This document shows positions 27,985-33,546 of a DNA stretch of 33,546 nt, one piece after another. Location: the NCBI GenBank assembly GCA_947179245.1, contig CAMXBD010000023.1, positions 1 to 33,546 of the forward strand. The letters are read 5' to 3'. The stretch's first letter is position 1. Every line of letters starts with the position of its first letter. The DNA comes from an uncultured Lachnospiraceae bacterium. GTDB lineage: Bacteria > Bacillota > Clostridia > Lachnospirales > Lachnospiraceae. A model generated the notes under the pieces. It ran no database searches. It saw nothing but the letters and a program-made list of their open reading frames with translations, and was not told the DNA's origin. The position numbers were made by a program, and so were the translations under genes.

Positions 27985-28116
27985 GGGTAGAAGTTAATAT
28001 TTCCGTCGCCACGCTTTCGCTCCGCAAGCAAGCGCAACAGGCACTAAGCTCATTAAGAACTTCGCTAAGTGCTGGCGCTTGTTGAGGGGCTCCTTGAAAT
28101 ATTAACTTCTACCCTA
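27985..28116. repeat. 132-bp intergenic element with perfect 19-bp terminal inverted repeats
   Basis: GGGTAGAAGTTAATATTTC (27985-28003) is the exact reverse complement of GAAATATTAACTTCTACCC (28098-28116). A further imperfect inner stem (AAGCGCAACAGGCACTAAGC / GCTAAGTGCTGGCGCTT). Confidence 0.8.
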
Positions 28117-28131
28117 ACATATATTGAATTG

Positions 28132-29004
28132 TCACGATTGCCTTACATGAGTGTGCGTATAAAGATGCTCTTCACAATACTCATAGTTGCCGTCGCATTT
28201 GGAACAGAATCTGAACTGTAAATTGGGGCTGTCCACTTCTGTCCTGCCGCAGATTGCGCACTTGTGTTTCGTGATACCTGTATTTCTGCGCACATCCCGT
28301 TTAAATTCCTGCCGCCTGTGAATCTGTTTCGGGTTTAGGTGCATCATATTGCGCGACGTGATAAAGAACACGCCAAAATTAAGCAGTGATGCGGCAATGG
28401 CAAACTTGCCGTCCACACCATACTGTAAAAATTCAAACGCCAGCATGATGCCGTAAATGATTCCCAGCCACTTGACTTTGATGGGAATGATAAACATAAG
28501 GAGCACCTGTACATCCGGAAAAGTCGCTGCAAAGGCAAGGAAGATAGACATATTGATGTAATAGGTGCTGAATGCCGCCCACGTACATCCTTTAGGAGTG
28601 TAGAAGTAATCGAATGCTCCCATCATCGTGATGGTGTCTCCATAGAAAAGATAATGATATCCTAACAGCAAAAAACTGCCTAAAATAGTGAAAAGCATTC
28701 CCTGAAACAGATATACATTATAACGGTAAGTCCCCCATGTTCTCTCCAGTGTTGTACCGATGGAGCAATAGAAATACAACATAATCAGCGTAAAGAAAAG
28801 ATTGCCGCTCGGCGGCGGAATCATAATCCATGTAACCAGTCTCCACACTTGTCCGTGCAGAATCTCATAGGGATCAAGCATCATATAAATAATCAGCATT
28901 GGGTTGATCATCTGAAGCAGATAACCCACGGCATAGCAGAGAATCAACACAAAGGACAGATTCTTGATCGCATATTTACCAAACTTACGTTCAAACGGAC
29001 TCAT
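28132..29004 (-). CDS. Rhomboid-fold-like multi-spanning membrane protein with C-terminal zinc ribbon
   Basis: 290 aa, about 6 TM segments, GQVWRLVTWIMIPP (rhomboid-like GqxWRLvT), C-terminal KCAICGRT...FRFCSKCDGNYEYCEEHLYTHTH. Confidence 0.65.
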   Translation of the reverse strand: MSPFERKFGKYAIKNLSFVLILCYAVGYLLQMINPMLIIYMMLDPYEILHGQVWRLVTWIMIPPPSGNLFFTLIMLYFYCSIGTTLERTWGTYRYNVYLFQGMLFTILGSFLLLGYHYLFYGDTITMMGAFDYFYTPKGCTWAAFSTYYINMSIFLAFAATFPDVQVLLMFIIPIKVKWLGIIYGIMLAFEFLQYGVDGKFAIAASLLNFGVFFITSRNMMHLNPKQIHRRQEFKRDVRRNTGITKHKCAICGRTEVDSPNLQFRFCSKCDGNYEYCEEHLYTHTHVRQS

Positions 29005-29168
29005 TTTACATTCTCCTCATTATTGCAATGTATTTTCAGATATCAAACTGAATACATTTTAACATTCCTTTTTTTAAAAGTAAACGCCGCTACTTTTAAA
29101 AATACATATGTCACAAAAATTTAATAAATACATTCTAAAATCTTAACACATTACCAACAATTAGCCGA

Positions 29169-29197
29169 TTGCTTTTTGCAAAACACTGTCGTATAAT
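29169..29197 (+). promoter_or_regulatory. Candidate sigma-A promoter for the activase gene
   Basis: TTGCTT (29169-29174), 17-nt spacer, perfect TATAAT (29192-29197). Confidence 0.55.
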
Positions 29198-29209
29198 GAC
29201 AGGGTCTGT

Positions 29210-29290
29210 CAAAAAAGTAAATTCCTTCGAACATTAACACAACGAGCGGGCTCGTTGGCGAGATTCGCTTCGCGAACTCGGAATTTTCTA
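29210..29290. repeat. Intergenic palindromic element, copy B
   Basis: Exact 14-mer CAAAAAAGTAAATT shared with copy A, then AACGAGC-GG-GCTCGTT and TTCGC-TTC-GCGAA inverted repeats. Confidence 0.55.
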
Positions 29291-29322
29291 AGCATTTAAT
29301 ATAATAAGGAGTGATATACGAA

Positions 29323-32300
29323 ATGAGTGAAATGCAATATACCCTCGGTATTGACATCGGTTCTACTACCGTAAAGATCGCAATTCTCGATCAAAAACAG
29401 CAAATACTCTTTTCTGACTATCAAAGACATTTTGCAAACATAAGAGAAACGCTTTCCAACCTGCTTAGGGAAGCCTATGATAAGCTGGGAAATATAACGG
29501 TACATCCGATGATTACCGGTTCCGGCGGTCTGACACTGGCTAATCATCTGCAGATTCCTTTTGTTCAGGAAGTCATCGCAGTCTCCACCTCCCTGCAGAC
29601 TTTTGCCCCGGCTACTGACGTAGCCATCGAATTAGGCGGCGAGGATGCGAAGATCATATATTTTGAGGGCGGCAATGTAGAACAGCGTATGAACGGTATC
29701 TGTGCCGGCGGTACCGGCTCTTTTATCGACCAGATGGCTTCCCTGCTGCAGACTGATGCCGCAGGGCTTAATGAGTATGCCAAAAATTATCATTCACTAT
29801 ACACGATTGCAGCAAGATGCGGTGTGTTTGCCAAATCCGACATCCAGCCGCTCATCAATGAAGGCGCTACGAAGGAAGACTTGTCCGCCTCCATTTTTCA
29901 GGCTGTAGTCAATCAGACGATCAGCGGTCTTGCATGTGGCAAACCAATTCGCGGACATGTAGCATTTCTGGGCGGTCCGCTTCATTTCCTGTCCGAGTTA
30001 AAGCAGTCTTTTATCCGCACGTTGAAACTGGATGATGCGCATATCATCGACGCGGACAACTCTCATCTGTTTGCGGCGATCGGTTCGGCGCTGAATGCAA
30101 AAGAAGGAACCCACTTTACTATGGAGCAAATGGTTGATAAACTCTCTTCCGATATCAAGATGGAATTTGAAGTAGAGCGCATGGAACCCCTGTTTGCTTC
30201 CAAGGACGAATATAACGATTTCTGCACCAGACACGCCTCCCACCATGTGACTACGGCTGATCTTGCTTCCTATCAAGGCAAATGTTTTCTTGGAATCGAC
30301 GCCGGTTCCACCACCACAAAAGTCGCATTGGTAGGCGAGGATGGCTCTCTGCTTTATTCCTTCTACAGCAGCAATGACGGCAGTCCGTTAAAGACGGCGA
30401 TCCGTTCCTTAAAGGAGATCCACGCCCTGCTTCCAGACGGTGTTAAGATTGTCCGCTCTTGCTCCACCGGATACGGTGAAGCATTGATGAAAGCCGCTTT
30501 TCTGTTGGACGACGGTGAGGTAGAGACTGTAGCTCACTACTATGCCGCCGCTTTCTTTGATCCGGAAGTGGATTGTATTCTGGACATCGGCGGTCAGGAT
30601 ATGAAATGCATTAAAATCAAAAATCAGACGGTAGACAGTGTACAGCTCAACGAAGCCTGCTCCTCCGGATGCGGTTCTTTTATTGAAACTTTTGCGAAAT
30701 CCTTAAACTACAGTGTCGAAGACTTCGCGAAAGCCGCATTATTCGCAGAGCATCCAATTGATCTCGGCACCCGCTGTACCGTATTTATGAATTCCAAAGT
30801 AAAACAGGCGCAGAAAGAAGGGGCTTCCGTCTCCGACATTTCCGCCGGTCTTGCTTACTCTGTTATCAAAAATGCCTTGTTTAAGGTCATCAAGGTGTCT
30901 GATGCCTCAGAACTCGGCAATAATATTGTGGTACAGGGCGGTACTTTCTATAATGATGCCGTACTGCGCAGTTTCGAGAAAATTGCGGACTGCAAGGCAG
31001 TCAGACCGGACATTGCCGGTATCATGGGCGCTTTCGGTGCAGCACTCATTGCCAGAGAACATTATAAAGACGGCTATCAGTCTTCCATGCTGACTATCGA
31101 TCAGATCACTAATCTGCAGTTTGAGACAAGCATGGCAAAATGTAAAGGATGTACTAACAACTGCCGTCTTACTATCAACAAATTTACCGGAGGACGCCAG
31201 TATATCTCCGGAAACCGCTGTGAACGCGGACTTGGTAAAACGAAAAATGAGAATGGCATTCCCAATCTCTATGACTATAAACTGAAAAGACTCTTCTCCT
31301 ATGAACCGCTGTCCGCCGATCAGGCTCCCCGCGGTACGGTAGGTATTCCGAGAGTCCTCAATATGTATGAAAACTATCCGTTCTGGTTCACATTTTTTAC
31401 CAAGCTCGGTTATCGTGTCGTACTCTCTCCCAGTTCCAACCGTAAAATCTATGAACTGGGTATTGAATCCATTCCGAGTGAATCGGAATGCTATCCGGCA
31501 AAACTCGCCCACGGGCATGTGGCATGGCTGATCAATCAGAAGGTAGATTTTATCTTCTATCCTGCATTGTTTTATGAAAGAGATGAGTTTCATGACGCAA
31601 ACAACCACTACAACTGCCCTATTGTCACTTCCTATTCGGAAAATATTAAAAATAATGTGGAAGAGATTGGCAGAGGTGAGGTTGTTTTCCGCAATCCGTT
31701 TATGGCATTCAGTAGTCTGCAGACAGTTACTTCCGCTCTCACGAAGGAATTTAGGGAGCTGCCCGTCACAGAAGTGATGAACGCTGCCAAAGACGCATGG
31801 GAGGAACAGGACAAAGCACGTCAGGATATGCGCAATAAAGGTGAGGAAGTACTCCGGTTTATGAGGGAAAAGCGCATACGCGGAATCGTTCTCGCGGGAA
31901 GGCCTTACCATATTGATCCCGAAATCAATCACGGGATTCCGGAGCTTATCAATTCCTATAATATAGCAGTTCTGACAGAAGACAGCGTATCTCATCTTGC
32001 AGCTCCGGAGCGTCCGCTTATCGTATCCGATCAGTGGATGTACCACTCAAGACTGTACGCCGCCGCAAGCTACGTGAAAACAAGAGACGATCTGGATCTG
32101 ATCCAGCTCAATTCATTCGGCTGTGGTCTGGATGCCGTGACTACCGATCAGGTAAACGACATTCTCTCCAGCTCAGATAAAATCTACACATGCTTAAAAA
32201 TCGATGAGGTAAACAACCTCGGAGCTGCCAGAATACGAATCCGCTCCCTGCTCTCTGCTATCAAAGTAAGAGAACAAAAAAACAAACAGCGTATCATTCG

Positions 32301-33546
32301 TTCCAGCGCCATCAACAAAGTATCATTTACAGAAGAGATGCGAAAAGACTATACGATACTCTGTCCCCAGATGTCTCCGATCCATTTTGAGATTATGCAG
32401 GCAGGATTTGAGGCTTGCGGATATCATTTTGAAGTACTTGGCAATGATAACAAACACGCAGTTGACGTGGGCTTAAAGTATGTTAATAATGACGCCTGTT
32501 ATCCTTCATTGATGGTAGTAGGCCAGATCATGGATGCCCTTCTTTCCGGCAAATATGATCTGAACAAAGTAGCTATCATTATGACACAGACAGGCGGTGG
32601 CTGCCGTGCCACCAACTATGTAGGCTTTATCAGACGTGCCCTAGAAAAAGCTGATATGCCGCAGATTCCGGTTATTTCACTGAATCTTGCCGGTATTGAG
32701 AGCAATCCCGGTTTCCACCTAAATATGGAACTGCTCATGCGTGCCGCTTACAGCGCACTTTTCGGGGATATCTTCATGCGCTGCGTCTATCGTATGCGCC
32801 CTTATGAGAAAGAACCCGGTTCCGTGGACTCACTCCATGCAAAATGGGTGGAGAGATGTCGTGAATTTGTATCACGCAAGCATATGAATTACTTCACATT
32901 CCGCAAAATGTGTAAGCAGATCATACGGGAATTTGACGCAATCCCGATTCATGAAGATATGCGTAAACCTAAGGTGGGCATTGTGGGTGAAATCCTTGTG
33001 AAATTTGCCCCCGCCGCCAACAACCATCTGGTAGAGCTATTAGAATCGGAAGGCGCCGAAGCAGTCGTGCCCGATCTGTTAGACTTTATGCTCTACTGTT
33101 TCTACAATCAGATATATAAAGCAGACTATCTCGGCACATCCCGCAAAGCCTCTCTGGTCTCCAGATTAGGGATCTGGGCACTTGAAGAAATGCGTGGAGC
33201 CGCCGTCAAAGAGTTTGCAAAAAGCGTACACTTCACACCGCCGGTAAGTATCTATAAGATTGTGGAGTACGCAAAGCCCATCGTCAATATCGGCAATCAG
33301 ACCGGCGAAGGATGGTTTCTGACCGGGGAGATGGTGGAACTGATCCACAGCGGCGTCAGCAATATCGTCTGTACGCAGCCCTTCGGCTGTCTGCCTAACC
33401 ATGTTGTAGGCAAAGGCGTTATCAAAGAACTTCGCAGGCGTTTCCCGTCCTCTAACATTGTCGCAATCGACTATGATCCGGGTGCCAGTGAAGTCAATCA
33501 GCTTAACCGTATCAAGCTGATGCTGTCAACTGCACACAAAAAATTG
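29323..33546 (+). CDS. 2-hydroxyacyl-CoA dehydratase activase-type protein (two BcrAD/BadFG ATPase domains plus DUF2229 region), truncated at window end
   Basis: Open frame of 1408 codons with no stop, missing from the ORF track. Preceded by AAGGAG. Motifs: [56 protein letters not shown], then [30 protein letters not shown]...[15 protein letters not shown]. Confidence 0.93.
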   Translation, partial: MSEMQYTLGIDIGSTTVKIAILDQKQQILFSDYQRHFANIRETLSNLLREAYDKLGNITVHPMITGSGGLTLANHLQIPFVQEVIAVSTSLQTFAPATDVAIELGGEDAKIIYFEGGNVEQRMNGICAGGTGSFIDQMASLLQTDAAGLNEYAKNYHSLYTIAARCGVFAKSDIQPLINEGATKEDLSASIFQAVVNQTISGLACGKPIRGHVAFLGGPLHFLSELKQSFIRTLKLDDAHIIDADNSHLFAAIGSALNAKEGTHFTMEQMVDKLSSDIKMEFEVERMEPLFASKDEYNDFCTRHASHHVTTADLASYQGKCFLGIDAGSTTTKVALVGEDGSLLYSFYSSNDGSPLKTAIRSLKEIHALLPDGVKIVRSCSTGYGEALMKAAFLLDDGEVETVAHYYAAAFFDPEVDCILDIGGQDMKCIKIKNQTVDSVQLNEACSSGCGSFIETFAKSLNYSVEDFAKAALFAEHPIDLGTRCTVFMNSKVKQAQKEGASVSDISAGLAYSVIKNALFKVIKVSDASELGNNIVVQGGTFYNDAVLRSFEKIADCKAVRPDIAGIMGAFGAALIAREHYKDGYQSSMLTIDQITNLQFETSMAKCKGCTNNCRLTINKFTGGRQYISGNRCERGLGKTKNENGIPNLYDYKLKRLFSYEPLSADQAPRGTVGIPRVLNMYENYPFWFTFFTKLGYRVVLSPSSNRKIYELGIESIPSESECYPAKLAHGHVAWLINQKVDFIFYPALFYERDEFHDANNHYNCPIVTSYSENIKNNVEEIGRGEVVFRNPFMAFSSLQTVTSALTKEFRELPVTEVMNAAKDAWEEQDKARQDMRNKGEEVLRFMREKRIRGIVLAGRPYHIDPEINHGIPELINSYNIAVLTEDSVSHLAAPERPLIVSDQWMYHSRLYAAASYVKTRDDLDLIQLNSFGCGLDAVTTDQVNDILSSSDKIYTCLKIDEVNNLGAARIRIRSLLSAIKVREQKNKQRIIRSSAINKVSFTEEMRKDYTILCPQMSPIHFEIMQAGFEACGYHFEVLGNDNKHAVDVGLKYVNNDACYPSLMVVGQIMDALLSGKYDLNKVAIIMTQTGGGCRATNYVGFIRRALEKADMPQIPVISLNLAGIESNPGFHLNMELLMRAAYSALFGDIFMRCVYRMRPYEKEPGSVDSLHAKWVERCREFVSRKHMNYFTFRKMCKQIIREFDAIPIHEDMRKPKVGIVGEILVKFAPAANNHLVELLESEGAEAVVPDLLDFMLYCFYNQIYKADYLGTSRKASLVSRLGIWALEEMRGAAVKEFAKSVHFTPPVSIYKIVEYAKPIVNIGNQTGEGWFLTGEMVELIHSGVSNIVCTQPFGCLPNHVVGKGVIKELRRRFPSSNIVAIDYDPGASEVNQLNRIKLMLSTAHKKL

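Noticed and set aside
28005-28090. Possible tRNA in the gap between the sigma-like and rhomboid-like genes
   Set aside because: Strong folding comes from the long inverted repeat; no TTCRANNC T-loop or acceptor-stem arrangement was found.
30907-32046. 379-aa minus-strand ORF
   Set aside because: Antisense to the well-supported activase coding frame; no recognisable motif; typical shadow ORF.

Overview
The window looks like a Lachnospiraceae-type (Clostridia) chromosome segment. Nearly every gene from position 142 to 29004 is on the minus strand, and one very large plus-strand gene runs off the right edge. In + coordinate order it contains: (1) a biotin-dependent sodium-pump decarboxylase/carboxyltransferase cluster (142-5430); (2) a Cache-type methyl-accepting chemotaxis protein; (3) a D-Ala-D-Ala carboxypeptidase; (4) a small Cys-rich zinc-ribbon protein; (5) a flagellin with a HELMH metalloprotease domain in its hypervariable region, i.e. 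a flagellinolysin-type proteolytic flagellin (9537-11423), with a 9-G tract between its Shine-Dalgarno and start codon and a candidate sigma-D/FliA promoter; (6) scpB/scpA, a metallophosphoesterase and dacF; (7) rpsU (missing from the ORF track), alaS and glyS; (8) a lipoprotein, recO, a YqzL-like small ORF (missing from the ORF track), era and a DUF4349 lipoprotein; (9) an M16C presequence-type protease; (10) a hypothetical protein next to a sigma70-like protein that appears to lack region 4; (11) a rhomboid-fold membrane protein with a zinc-ribbon tail and no visible GxSG motif; (12) a >1400-aa 2-hydroxyacyl-CoA dehydratase activase-type protein (BcrAD/BadFG + DUF2229) truncated at the window end. 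The most interesting item is the proteolytic flagellin locus and its leader. Next are the sigma-like protein, the pseudo-rhomboid, the mixed decarboxylase cluster, and a set of intergenic palindromic elements between 26.4 and 29.3 kb. No tRNA, rRNA, CRISPR array or transposase was recognised.
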